Source: Nageia nagi (Eukaryota > Pinophyta). From it: DNA of 64,000 nucleotides. The stretch covers positions 203,050,001-203,114,000 of the forward strand of contig JBITNC010000001.1 in the NCBI GenBank assembly GCA_050084985.1, given 5' to 3'. The translations under genes were made by a program, and so were the position numbers. Of the stretch, positions 34,356 to 47,099 are shown piece by piece (within the stretch, counting starts at the first letter, position 1; the number at the start of each line of letters is the position of its first letter). The notes under the pieces are model-generated. The model saw only the letters and a program-made list of their open reading frames with translations. It had not been told where the DNA came from and ran no database searches.

Positions 34356-35190
34356 TGTTTACAAATAAAAATTGAGAGTGCAAATAAGTAAATAGGCAAT
34401 TATCTACAAACTCAATATTATCTGTATTTTAGCTACGGATAGCAATTTATTCTAGATAACAATAAACAACATATAACAATTCAGAAGTGTAAATGTACCA
34501 ACCAAGACTGTGATTTATGTACTAACCTTACGGAACATACCTGACAACGAAAGATGCTGAGATTAGCGATGTAGTGATAATAAGCTCCCTTTTCCACAAC
34601 ATCGTGACCTGCAAAGATGCGAAAAGAGGACCGCGGGAAGTCCATTTCAGTGGTATGAGAGCACCGGTGGTGTTCTTCCATTCACAAAAGAGCGTCGACG
34701 GCCTTATCTTGATAGCTTTGACCTCTCAGTTAGGTCCAGATCTTCAGTATAGATATCTCAGATTGCAGTATAATATCAGAATTGATCGTAGATGTCAGGA
34801 GAGCTCGCGTAAGGAAGCACACAAACCACAGCCTTGTAGGCGGTACCAAGAGATACCTTAGGGGGTAGCCACTTACAAGACCATACGCAGGATCATGTGT
34901 ATCCTTGTTGTTGTGGACTTACTATTAGATCCCTTATTTATATAGATAATAGATAATACCGCCCATAAGTCGGCGTGCATCTACATAAATAAGGTTAATT
35001 CACAATATTTAAGATAAATACATCAATAAACAAGATAATTCATGCAATATTCAAGATAAACCATGCAATATCCATATTCAAGCCAAACATTGATATTATC
35101 ACTTTAATTCACTCAAGACGTATAGTAAGGCCAAGCATATTTCATTAATTCATTGATTTAAAAGCATAAAATCATTTTTATGTGTTAACA
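34356..35190 (-). repeat. Element E 5' LTR (minus orientation)
   Basis: 835 bp, + strand TGTTTAC...GTTAACA. Followed by TSD tcttc. Differences from 27964-28798 cluster in the GC-motif stretch (34627-34700). Confidence 0.95.
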
Positions 35191-35195
35191 TCTTC

Positions 35196-38100
35196 ATAGG
35201 GAAGTTTAAAGGTAAGCTAATTGATTATAGATCTCCATCTAGATACAAAATTTGAAATAGGTTCATCATCATATTTCTTGGTGGAATATTAAGTTAGTGA
35301 TGGGATGCTTATTTAAGATATTAATGGAGAAATGATCCAAGAATTGGGTAGCAAGATGGTTGAATAAAAATATGGGATTTTATGGCATGTTGTTATACCA
35401 ATTAAACTCTTGGCCAAACAAGGAAAGTGAGAATGTACACAACATAAGAGAATCATTTTTGTTAATGAGATAGCATGCATATCTGAATGCTCCAAAATAG
35501 TCCTAGGGGTTCTCTTATTTAAATTTTTTAAATTTTTACATCTCCCAATAAGCAAAATAAAAGTGGGTAGGAATGGATGGATAAGCTCATCACAAATTTA
35601 TTCATATGAAGGCTTCAGATAGAGGCTTAAATTTTACACCTCAATATTTTTGATATTCATTAAGAGTATGTGCATCATTCCTTGTTGAGAAGTGGTCTAT
35701 AATATTTGTAATATCTAATTAGAGGATAAAGTTGCATATGGATCAACAATTTAAGAGCTACGAGTGTTTGAATATTTTAATATGGAGGGTATTGAATTGG
35801 TTGTGGTTGAGATATGAATACTTTTTGTTATGGTATAATAAGGATAGACATATATTGTGCTTGAATAGTGAGGAAAACAAAGTGAGGTGGATTGTTAAAT
35901 TGTAGGGTGTTTACATATTATGCTAGGATGAAAGAGATAATGTAGCTAGCAAATAATTGGGTTAGTATTCCATTGGTAAATAAAATAGAAGATATTTACA
36001 AGGATTTAGCACAAATCTAAATGGATGAAATGGAAGGAAAAATATGGAAGTTTGGGAGGTTAGAATTGTACTTGAACTGATAATAGTGTATGGTATCACT
36101 ATGGTATTCAAAATAATGACAATAACAAATGCATGTTATGAAGATGATGCAAAAGTATTTCTATGGCTTGATTATATGAGGTTATGAAGATTGCATGGTA
36201 GAAGTAGAAACCAAAGAAACATGGATTATAATGAGTGTGGTGATAACAATTATGGTGAAATACGAATATGGTTTAGTTTATTACATGAATTAAGTTCAAG
36301 AAATAGTATTTTAGATGGTTATATAAGGATTTGATACTATATTAGAAATTAGAATGCCTCTAGACTATATATAATAGTGTAAGGCTACAAGATTTACATG
36401 TAGGACTTAATAAAAGTATTTTAATAGGAAAATAAGGATATTCATCCTTTATGAAGATAATTCAATAAGAAATGATGGTTTGAATCATTAATGAGGGAAT
36501 GAAATTCTAATGGATTAACATCACTAGATTGGATTTAGAGGCCTCTTCTCATTCTCTTAGATGTCTAATTTTTACCATTAATTCCTCCTTAAATATGAGA
36601 GAAAATATATGTATAAGAATTCTAAATAGATTCTAAATGGGACTATATTAATTGCTTCTAAATAAGCTAAGTTATACCTTTAAAAATTATAAATATATGA
36701 AAGTTGGTTATGGTAAAAAAAAAAAAAAAAACTAATTTTGTATGGTATAGTAAGAAATAACTTGTAAAAAGTGATGACATAATAGTATTATATTCCCTTT
36801 AATATAGTTATATATATGGCCTAAAGTAATTCTACTCAAGTGTTTAATAAGGTAGGTTGGTGATTTATAGGTTGGATATATTATACTTTCATCAAAATAT
36901 TCACTTACATAGAGTCCAATGGGTATAGTGATTAATTATTGTATGTGGAGAATCCCCACAACCACATCCAATCACCCATGATCCAAAAGAGGATAAGGAT
37001 CCACTTGGGGCTACCCAAGTTAAAAATTAAAATTGACGATCAATAGATTCTAATGGATCATTTATGATCAAAAAGATTAATGAGTCCTTAATATACTCTA
37101 GGTACATGGGTTCCAAATCTACTAAGTGAGTAATTCATGGAACTAGGTATTAGGACTAACCCCTTTTTTCACACACCAAAGTAATTTTTTTGGGTAATTA
37201 GCTAAATAAAAGCCTTGTTTTTTTTATTTATACTCATCTAGAAGAATGGGTTTCTATATTTGATGTATTCATAGGTAGGTTTCATTAAAACAAGGAGGTA
37301 TGGAAATAAAAGCTATATGAATGCAAAATTAGAATCCCATATAAGCTAATATAAATCTAATGCATGGCAAAAAAGCTATTACCAATAATAAAATAAAAGA
37401 AATAAACTATTCCCACCATGATTTCCAAAAATGTAAGTGAAATACATGCAGTACTTTAGAACATAAGATATCTAAGCATTATTCTTAATAAAAATAAAAA
37501 CTTAGGCCTAAATTGCTAAATATTGTCTATTTGATCATATTATTGATTTGGATTCTTAATTATATTCTAAAACTAGATCCAAACTTCTTTAAAATTGTAA
37601 TTTGTAACAAGGAAATAAGAAACCCTTTAAATGCACTTACACGATTTAGAAAGATGCTTAGGCTCCTGAAGGAGCATGTTTTCCTTAGTAGGAAATTGAG
37701 CCCCTAAATATAATCAAATTATTGATAGTAGAAAATGATAATGAACATGGAAATGATAATAACAATGAGCTTACAAGATACTTAGAATTGATAATAGATA
37801 TTGATACTAGATTTAGTGAAGAAAGTAGGGATGGGACAAGGATGCATGACCTCAAAATGATAAATGTTACCTTAGTGATGAGATGAAATGAATTGAATAT
37901 TGTAAAATAATTGCAATAATAACTCCAAATATTAGGAATAAATCAAATCATAGCTTAATTGAAGCTTGATGTGATGAAAATATCACCATGCATGGTTTCT
38001 TTTATAAATAAAGTACCACACTTAGCTGTTGGATATGGTAGTAAAATCAATAGTTGACATCAAAGTGTTGTGCTTAGCTATCAAATATAATAATAATATG

Positions 38101-40700
38101 AATTATACAAATTGAGTATTACACTCAACTATAATAAAAAAATACCATTATATATGTGGATGGTCAAGATTGAAGCATCATTCTTAGAAAGAATTAGGGT
38201 AGAGCATTGTGCAATATTTTACAATGAATGCTTTGGATTAATTTGAAGGGGAAAAATAGTTGGTGGGTAGTTATTTGACATATTTTTATGTAGGATTATG
38301 ATCAATTAGGGTATTAAATATGATTAGGATCTAATTAATTATAATTATTTTGATGCAAGTTATTGGTAGATGAAAATTAATGACTTTTGGGTGTCTACTC
38401 ATTTATTATGACAAATGAATGTTTTACAAAAAATATTAAATTTTCCTTAAAAGCCTTCTTATTTATAAATAATTTTTAATCAAAATAAGATTTCTCTCAT
38501 TAGAAATAATAACCCTAGTTTCTATTTATAAAATAACATTAAAACCAATGCACCACCAACATGCATATACCATATGAAGATAAATCTCTAGCTAAAATAA
38601 TTCCTAATATTTCTTTATAAAATTGATCCATAAGTTCAACATTCATACACTCAACTCTACCAAACTCATAAGGAATAACATCCATCTATAAAAATTCTTA
38701 TTTTTAATTCATAAAAAAAATTAACACCTTAAAAACATGTAATACATATTTTTGTAGTTGTTTCCCTTACTCTTAAAATATTCTACACTTTTCCCTTCAT
38801 TATAAGCCAGGAAAATAACTTATTCATCCTAGTATGAGGTTTTCCTACCTCTAGTCAATATTATAGTTCTTCATTATGGTTCCACATTACCCTTGCACAA
38901 ATTACATAATGGTTTATTCTTCCCTAATCATGCAATCCCATCCAAGCTAGCAAATTGAACCCAACTACAACTCTCTAACATAAAAATCTACTCACAAAAG
39001 AAAAATGACCATGAATTATAGTTATCATTTTTAGGATGGTTCAAATCATTCCTTTCCATTTGGATTTTATTAGGTTTAAATAAACCTAATAAGTACAATT
39101 AATTAATCTAGAAGAAAATAAACCAAATCCATTGTATACCAACTGAAACCCCACATGATGACTATAACTTATCATGATGCCCATATTGCAAATTGTCTCA
39201 CTCAAGAATCAATTCATACCTATGAAATGGATTCTCTAAGAAGGTTCACAACATGAGGGTTTCACCATGGCACATGGCCCTCTAGATAACTTACTTTCCT
39301 AGGTTACTAAAGATCCATCCAACTTCTTTGAGGTCATTCTTAGACACCACATGCAACTTGCACTTATAAGGTTAGGCATTAAATAATAATGTGCCTTAGA
39401 TTAGTTCAAATTTAGTTTTAATAATTTTAAATTTATTTACTTTTTTTTTCCATTTCTATTTATAATCTTAATTAAAATTAATAAGTGATATTTATTAAAT
39501 TTAATATTTTTAACCTATTTCTCCTTTTTAAATTTGTACATGTCTTAACAAGCTAGAGCATGGATTAGTCTTGCATAGTTGAAGTTAATTTAATATAGAA
39601 AATTCTACCAAGGATCAATATTACATTGACTTATATCAAGTAATTCCATCCAAAAAAATCAAAATTTATTCTTAAGAACCTAATGATACATCAAATCCCA
39701 ACACTATAAATCTAAAACATATTAAAAGTTCCATCCCTTGTTAAATAAAATAAATTGACAATTTAACCATTAAATTGGTATTCACGTATCATTGATGAAT
39801 CTAACAAGATCAGGTCATAACACATGATGTGATGTAAAGAGAAATAAAGCTTTTCATATATTCAAGGAGAATAATTATTCAGTATGTCTTTATTATAATA
39901 AAAAGATCATTACCCCAATAGGATTCGAGCGACCATGACTTACAAAATCATCCCCAAAGATCTTGGTCAGATAAGATGCCCAAGTAGAGCTTGGTAAATC
40001 ACCCAAACCTTTAAGAGGGAAGGATATACTAAAATAATATAGATAATTCCACTAAATTGGGGAAATATAATGTTAAATAAAATAAATGCAAAAAAGATCA
40101 TGTCGAATGGAAAAACAAATCTATATTCTTCAAATTTTCATATTAGGAGGTATGACATGTAATTTTTATTTTTTCTTATATTTCTAAATATCAAGTAATC
40201 TAAGTTTGATATTTTTATTTATGAAAAATATATTAAGCTTCATCACAAATTGGATGTGATACATTTGGAGAAAAATATATCCAAAATCCTATTCAAATTA
40301 CTACTATATATTGATAACAAAGTTAAATAATGGTAAAAACAATCCTATGATAATTAAATAAATATGAATATTAGGGAACCATTATATCCAAAAATGAGAG
40401 GAAGTAAGTTATATCTTCACCAACACCATACAATGTATCAATTATTAAGAAACCAAGGGTTTATTATACACTATACAATATAAAAGTACAAGATGTATAT
40501 AGTTCAAATATTACAAGATGTGTTTCTATGAAAGAACTTAAGATCCAAATATTGAAATCATATGAATTTCATGCTCTCATACATCTTTTGGTAATGCTAT
40601 GATGTGTGCATGATGAAACAATGCAATAAACCATTTGTTGGATGTGCATGTTTTATAAGAAAATGTGTCAAAGAGGTGGAATATCTAAGAAGAATATATA
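35196..40700. other. Inter-element DNA, probably old transposon debris
   Basis: About 5.5 kb, AT-rich, no confident domain. It precedes, and may partly represent, the eroded 5' portion of the CACTA element whose accessory domains appear at 40.7 kb, but no TNP2 transposase motif could be recognised. A tRNA-like ggtatagtgattaat near 36922 was considered as a SINE start and not accepted. Confidence 0.4.
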
Positions 40701-40717
40701 AATTATTGATATAGGTT

Positions 40718-41677
40718 ATGGAAATGTTATATTTTCTTAAAAATAAGCCCCCTTTCATTTTTGATATCATGGTGCAAATAATTCTTCACTTAGTATGGGG
40801 GTACATATATGTGTACCTATACAATACCAATGGATATACACTTTTGATAGGTTTAAATGTGTTCATGAGTTTCATCCATCATCATTTTTCTAATTTTTGT
40901 ATAATACTTCATTTAATCCTATTTAATTTTATTCTCAAAATTATGAAGATTTATAAGGGGTATTTAAATAACCAAGCTAGGCCCAAAGGTTGTATTATAC
41001 ATTGTTATATTATTGAGGAATTCATTTTACCATGTGCAAACTACATGTTAGTTATAGAAGTTATTAGTGATAATTTTGATCATAATGAAACATGGAATGA
41101 TGAGAGAAAAAAGACTATAATAAATGAGAGACCTTTATCAAATGGTGAAGAATTTGATTTGGATGAAACTTCTCTCCAACAAGCCTATTGATGCATTCTA
41201 CTTAAGATGGATGATGTTTAGACTTAGGTAGAGTACGTAGATGCTTATTTATTATTGATATACATTGATAAAATATATTTAGATAAAATTATGCATGATA
41301 AAATTTGTACCAAATTAGAAAGAATCAAGTATCAAGGAATCCAAATTTTATGCAAGGAGAGATAAAATATTATTGAAAAGAATCCATAATCATACATTCA
41401 TTAGTTGTATATAATGTGACGTTATTGTTTTCTCTCTCATATACTTTCTTTGACATTTATATTGATCATGATGTATTGAACCAACTATTATTCTTTACTT
41501 TAGTTTCATGGTTATGGAATGCACAATAATGATAATAAGTTTGATACACTAAAATGGTTGGTATGTGGTTTGAGGAAAGTTATAAAATGACAATTAAACT
41601 ATTTCATTAATAATTATACATTTCATATCAGATATAAAGAGAAATAAATAACAACCCAAAATAATAGTGTATGTATT
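40718..41677 (+). pseudogene. CACTA transposon fragment: DUF4218 and start of DUF4216-like region
   Basis: An open frame (40718-41191) holds the DUF4218 domain of En/Spm (CACTA) TNP2-type transposases: PPFIFDIMVQIILHLVWG corresponds to the family's 'PP-FFDIMVHL-VHL' motif, and YLNNQARPKGCIIHCYIIEE to 'YVRNRARPEGSIAE-YI-EE'. Beyond the stop the strand still reads HGYGMHNNDNKFDTLKWLVC and, after a few stops, NNYTFHIRYKEK then TTQNNSV, which matches the entry of the DUF4216 region ('GY-FHT..RD-R-TQNSGV'). The fragment is cut off exactly at 41677 by element C. The upstream middle part is poorly conserved. It is a relic; the transposase core and terminal repeats were not found. Confidence 0.75.
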
Positions 41678-42390
41678 TGTAGACCCAAAAATGTGTAAAT
41701 ACACAAATAAATTAATTTGGTCTATGAATACAATTAATAGTAATCTATATTAAATTACAAGAAATATGCATGAAATATATAAACTTGATATATAGTGGGG
41801 CTTGTAGCCAATTTGTGTATAATCTTCAAATTAGTAATGTAATGAATCTTCAAAGGATTATGATCAAACTTTAGATGAGCTCTCAACAAATGTTCTCTAT
41901 AATGGATTCTTGAGTTGTTCTCTAAAATTTGAACCTCTTGATCATGAAGGTGCACCTCACTAGCTATGTGGATCTTATATGCCATTGATAGTGTAGGAGT
42001 ATCAATTTTGTGTGGTGTGCAAGAGAGAGATAAGAGAGCCTAGAGAGTTAACAATTTCTCAAATATAGGTGGCATCAATGGACACCATGGGTACAATGTT
42101 TGGGATAACCACCTATCAAAGAGATCTAATAGGAATGTCAACCTTCACCTCATGTATTTATAACTTGTAAGGAATGGGGTGAGACTAACATATATCAATA
42201 ATAATGATCATTTCAATATTCAAGATAACTTAAAATATAAACTATGGTATATGATATTACATTGGCGCTAGCACATGGTATTGTAATATAATAGCATTTT
42301 ATATTGATTTATACATTATTGCCTTTTAATCATTTAATGCATTAAATATGATTTATTAAATAAATGATAAGTAATATTTAGGAATCTACA
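41678..42390 (-). repeat. Element C 3' LTR (minus orientation)
   Basis: 713 bp, + strand TGTAGACCCAAAAATGTGTA to AGGAATCTACA. Minus-strand TATA-like ttataaatacatg near 42163-42151, matching tataaatagagaag near 49697-49685 in the other copy. The open frame 41755-41985 is LTR sequence. Confidence 0.88.
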
Positions 42391-45300
42391 TTTTTTCCTT
42401 CTTTGGATATGTAATGAAAAGCATTGAAATTGCATAATCCAAAGAAGTATAGAGAAGAGAAAATGATTTTCAATAGTAAAGTGGACTTTCTTATATTGAT
42501 CAATATATCAAATATGATATGTTGTTTGCCCTATTTTATTCTTGGTTTTCAATTTTAAGTAATGTGTTAACAACAAAATTTACTAAGAAGAGACCATGCA
42601 TGTAATAAACTTAATTACACAAGATCATAAAAGTAAATTCAATCACTTTACAAATCATAAATCATTTCAAAAGTCATAAATCATTTTTAATAATAAAAAA
42701 TCAATCTATAATGTAGGTGCCAAATATGAAATAGGGACCCTATCACATGTTTTCCCATTTTTATTTTTAAACACCATGCAAATCAATAATTAACCATTCA
42801 AATATGCTCAAAATACACTAAACATAAAGGAAATATTATCCTTTTACATTCTATCCTAGGAAACATCATTGATGGTGTGTAAAACACATCCACTAACTTT
42901 CACCAACCAAAATCCTAAATTTCATACCTAATTTGTTTTATTTGGTTTAACACTTAATATTCTAGGAATAAACCAGGTGATTCCACATGCACTTGATATG
43001 CTGCTAGCTAGTTCAACACTCACATGGAAACATTGGCCAAGAACTTGGGGTAACCAACCCTAATAAAAATTTTTGGTATTCACTTTTCAACACTCATCCT
43101 ATTGAAAATATTCCTCAAAAATAACATCACCATTCCCATTCCATGTACCATATGCAATAGGCTTTTTGATTATGGCATTTCTACCTAGGTCCCGTAACAC
43201 CTAAGATATCACACTTCCACTAAGTTAGTCATTGTATTCTAATGATAACTCTCTATCTCATAGGAGCAATTAACTTGTTTTAGGAAAGCTTCCTTATGAG
43301 CAAGTAGCATTGCCTATGGAACAATCATCCTAACCCTATATGCTTACTACAAATGGTATGACCACTAGTTACCCTCACCCAATAATAGTAGTTTTTTTAT
43401 TGCTATCCCCACCTGACTCACCTATCAAAGGATATGATTACTAACCCACCCATAACTATTAGCTAGTCCCACCATGTGGTTTGGCATCCCTATGCCCATA
43501 ACTTATGGAGCCATGAATATTAAACAATATCCTCAATTGGTTATTTAGTCTTAATTATTTTTAAATGTGTTGACAAAAAGAACCACTCATATCCTACTAA
43601 CCATAAACTGATATTTTCAAATAGTGAAGTGGGTATAAGACAAGTTCTAGGGTTTAACACCATTCAACTTTATCTAAAGTTTTGATTATAGGCTTACTCA
43701 AGAAGTCACATGTTTTCTTGTTTATCCCATATGCATTGTATCATGTATACAAATCTAATTTTAAAAAGATATCTTGCATACATAAAGTAGCAAGTTGTAA
43801 GGAAATATCTAGCCACTATTGCTACAAATGTAATGTGATGTTGAGTGGTTCTTATAGAAGGAATATTCCTTTTATTTATAATTTAGCAAGATAGGTTTAT
43901 TTGGCAAAGGTTCTCTTTCATTTTTCTTACATTCATCCAAAGATATTTTGAATGATCCAATTTAATCCTTTTGGGTACCATGTATATCCAATTTGATCCC
44001 AAGGATCCCTAAATATCCCATATGATCATAAATTATCATTTGAAACATTAACTTCAATTTAGGTTTGATTCTAAGTTGTTGGGATAATTTTGGATTTGTT
44101 AGGATTAATAAAATAATCCATCTACTTCTTTAGGAGTCTAATTGGATCAATTTTCAACTACCTAACAAGTATTAATCCTTAATCCATTTCATCAAGAATT
44201 AATCATGTAATAATTATAATGTTGTTCATAAAGAGAAAGTAAAATTGTCTACTTTACATTCATTATGTAGTATATTAACAAGAGATAATTAAGCATTTCT
44301 AAGTTAATGATCAATTACAAGAAGATTGCATACATCTCATAATTTCATTTGTCAACATCTAAGATAATGATAATATTTCATAAAATTATTACAAAGAACA
44401 TTAATTCATCATAATTCTAATACAATTTAATGATTTAGTAACTCATTATCATATTCTCATAATACAAATAAAGTATAACATTTTTACTTAGTGAGTCATT
44501 CTATGTCTTGCTATGGAAACACATCCATTGATCTTCAAACAATGAGCATCGAGCATCTTCATCATTCTTCAAATAACAAGTATCAAGCATTTCCTTGGAG
44601 CTTGGTGGGTGGATCAAGTACTAGAAAGGAGGAGGATCAGGACATCCTTTTTTTTATTTTCCCATGATATATCCAATGTACTCATTCACTAGACCTCTAG
44701 AGGATTTTAGGTCCATTTAGGATTACCTCCTTTCCTTGGTCATTAATTAATAATGCATTATCCCATATTTAATAATTCATTTATTATTACATACTAATAC
44801 CTTGGATACATTTAGTTTCATTGAAATTATCTTGCTAATCATTATACCATTCTCATAATATCAATGTTAAAATAAATTCTAATAAATACTTAAATCAATA
44901 TTACCATTTCATCTTATACTAAGAAATCTTAACCACAATCATTAGGTAATATTTATCTCCTTTAAAGTTTAATCTATATTTCATTTTTATAATGATATAA
45001 TAAACATATCTAACTTCTAAGTAATATCAAATTCTAAATCATTCATTTGACTTTGAATGTGATACCAAAATGGGAGTGGAAAAGGATGAAAATGCTTTGA
45101 AACATGCACCTTAAGATCATATTTTTCTATCCATGGATGCTTAATTGATTCCAAACTTACCCTTTCATAGAAATTAGAACACAAATTTATGCCTTAATCA
45201 TCAAAATATTACAAACTTTCAAATAGATCTAGTGTTATATGAAGAATAAGAGGAAATTTTTCATCAGGGAGTATTACAAATTTCCAACTATTTCCCATAC

Positions 45301-47095
45301 TTTTGTCAAAACTTAGCAATTATTTTAGTGGTTTCCATGATGAATTTTAAATATCATAGAATAGATTTCCTTATAAGGTTCTCAACTATACATGGAAGAG
45401 GGAGTCAACTTATTATTTAATAGAATTCTAAATTTGCTAGAGGTAATATGAGCTCATAAGAAAAAGGGCTATGTTTTCACACTAATCATAAGAAAAGATA
45501 GCTTTTACCTTGGTTATCATTCAGCCATCAAGAAAAAGAAGACATTTTAGAAAAAATAAATGCAAAAGAATGCACCTTGACTTGGAGAGGGAGGAGAGAC
45601 TTCTTTTCTTCATGTAATCCAAGCTTAAGAATGAAATAAAAAAAGATAGATAGATAGATAGGAAGGTAGGTATTTTTCTAAAGCTCTACTCCTTTTTTTT
45701 TAGCTAAATGGGTTCACATGTATCCAAATGGACATCTCTTCACACCTTTAATAATTTTTGGGGTAGGTTTTCTTAAATTTGTAAATGATGGTAATGGCAT
45801 TTAGTACTTTAGAACCTTTTTCATTAATTTAGTGCCAACTCTTATCCATACCTATAACAAGAAAACAAAACTAAGTAGGATCATTACTCTATTATTTTTC
45901 TATCTATTAAATATCTTGTAATAACATAAGGATACCTTAGTCTTTATCTAATAGTATTTTTACTATTAGCCCTATGTGGCAATTATATAGACATATTCAA
46001 TTTTTATCCTATTAAATTTATGTTTCTAACCTTATATAATTTTTTAGATTTAAATAATGTATATCCCCTTTTCCCCCCCATTTCAAAATTTGAATTTAAA
46101 AAAATACAAAAGAAGGAAAAACACATCTTTACCTATGATGCTCATCTCATCCTGCAAAGTAAGGTTAATCCATATAGTTTTGCAAATATATTTTCATCAA
46201 GAAATTGATAATTATAATAATTATTCTACATGTAACTACATGATTTACAATGGTCATAGGATATGTCAATGAATCAATGCCAATAGTTCCCTCCTCTTAC
46301 CCTTTTGTTGCTATCATCAATTTCACCTTTGGTCCATAGGGTATTTGGATCGCTTCTCCACCCTATGACCTATGTCAAAATATCTCAAAGCTAATATCAA
46401 ATTTTTATAAATGATACATATTCCAATATCAATTTTTTCATTGCCATACAATTATGCAAACATAATTCATTCAAATTCTTGATGTTACTTGAGGTCAAAC
46501 AATATTTTGAGGTGGGTCATGATAGCATGAAATAGACCCAATACACTACTAGCAGCATCAGGAGTGACAAAAAAATAAAAAAAAATAAAGAAATAATGCA
46601 AGATATAATATTCATGAAGTACAAAAAGGAATGAACTCATGCAATGAAGGATCAATAATTTATAATAATCAAACATATGCACAACCTAACTAATATACAC
46701 TACAAGTACACACATGAAATTTTAACTAATAACTTTGTATACTTGGGATATTTTTACAACCTAGATACATTTTACAGAGGTAGGAACAAAAAAAGGCACC
46801 TTTGATTTCATGTTTTTCATGCCATTAGCATTGTAGGAATAGTTATGCATAGCGCTAGTGGTGTTGGTCTTTACTCCATTTCTAATTTTGTTTGGGATAT
46901 CACTCTTACATCCATGTTTGTGAGTAAAATATAACATAATTCATTGGAAGTACTTACCATGCCAATGCAACCTCATGGTTATGAAGGAGGTAAGGGATCA
47001 ATGAACACCCCTAACTTTCCATTATCAATATGTACAAGTTCATGTTCTTCAATAGCCTCATTATACATCCTAATGGCCTTTTTTTCAATGAAATC
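42391..47095 (-). other. Element C non-coding 3' region with PPT
   Basis: Starts, on the minus strand side next to the LTR, with PPT aaagaaggaaaaaa (42404-42391). The remaining 4.7 kb show no RT, integrase or PMD motif in either strand; short open frames (43682-43894, 46020-46272) lack any support. A GATA microsatellite-like gatagatagataggaagg lies near 45646-45663. Confidence 0.6.
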
Positions 47096-47099
47096 CTAT

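Larger units (their letters stand above)
27964..35190 (-). mobile_element. Element E: young non-autonomous LTR retrotransposon with near-open gag
   Basis: LTRs 27964-28798 and 34356-35190 (835 bp each) with a perfect TSD tcttc (27959-27963, 35191-35195). Orientation is minus: PBS at 34353-34338, gag 34333-32204, PPT next to 28798. By eye the LTRs differ at about 21 sites, all but one transitions. Between gag and the 3' LTR there is no pol; instead come an antisense PMD fragment, GC-rich motif clusters and three tandem arrays. The LTR family is shared with element D, which does carry pol, so E fits a non-autonomous partner of a D-like element. Confidence 0.95.

Noticed and set aside
36910-37130. 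tRNA-like ggtatagtgattaat start, considered as a SINE with pol III boxes
   Set aside because: No convincing B box, no A-tail and no flanking TSD could be seen.
43682-46272. Short open frames in the element C tail
   Set aside because: Below what is expected by chance in AT-poor-stop frames to be meaningful; no motif and no counterpart in element B.
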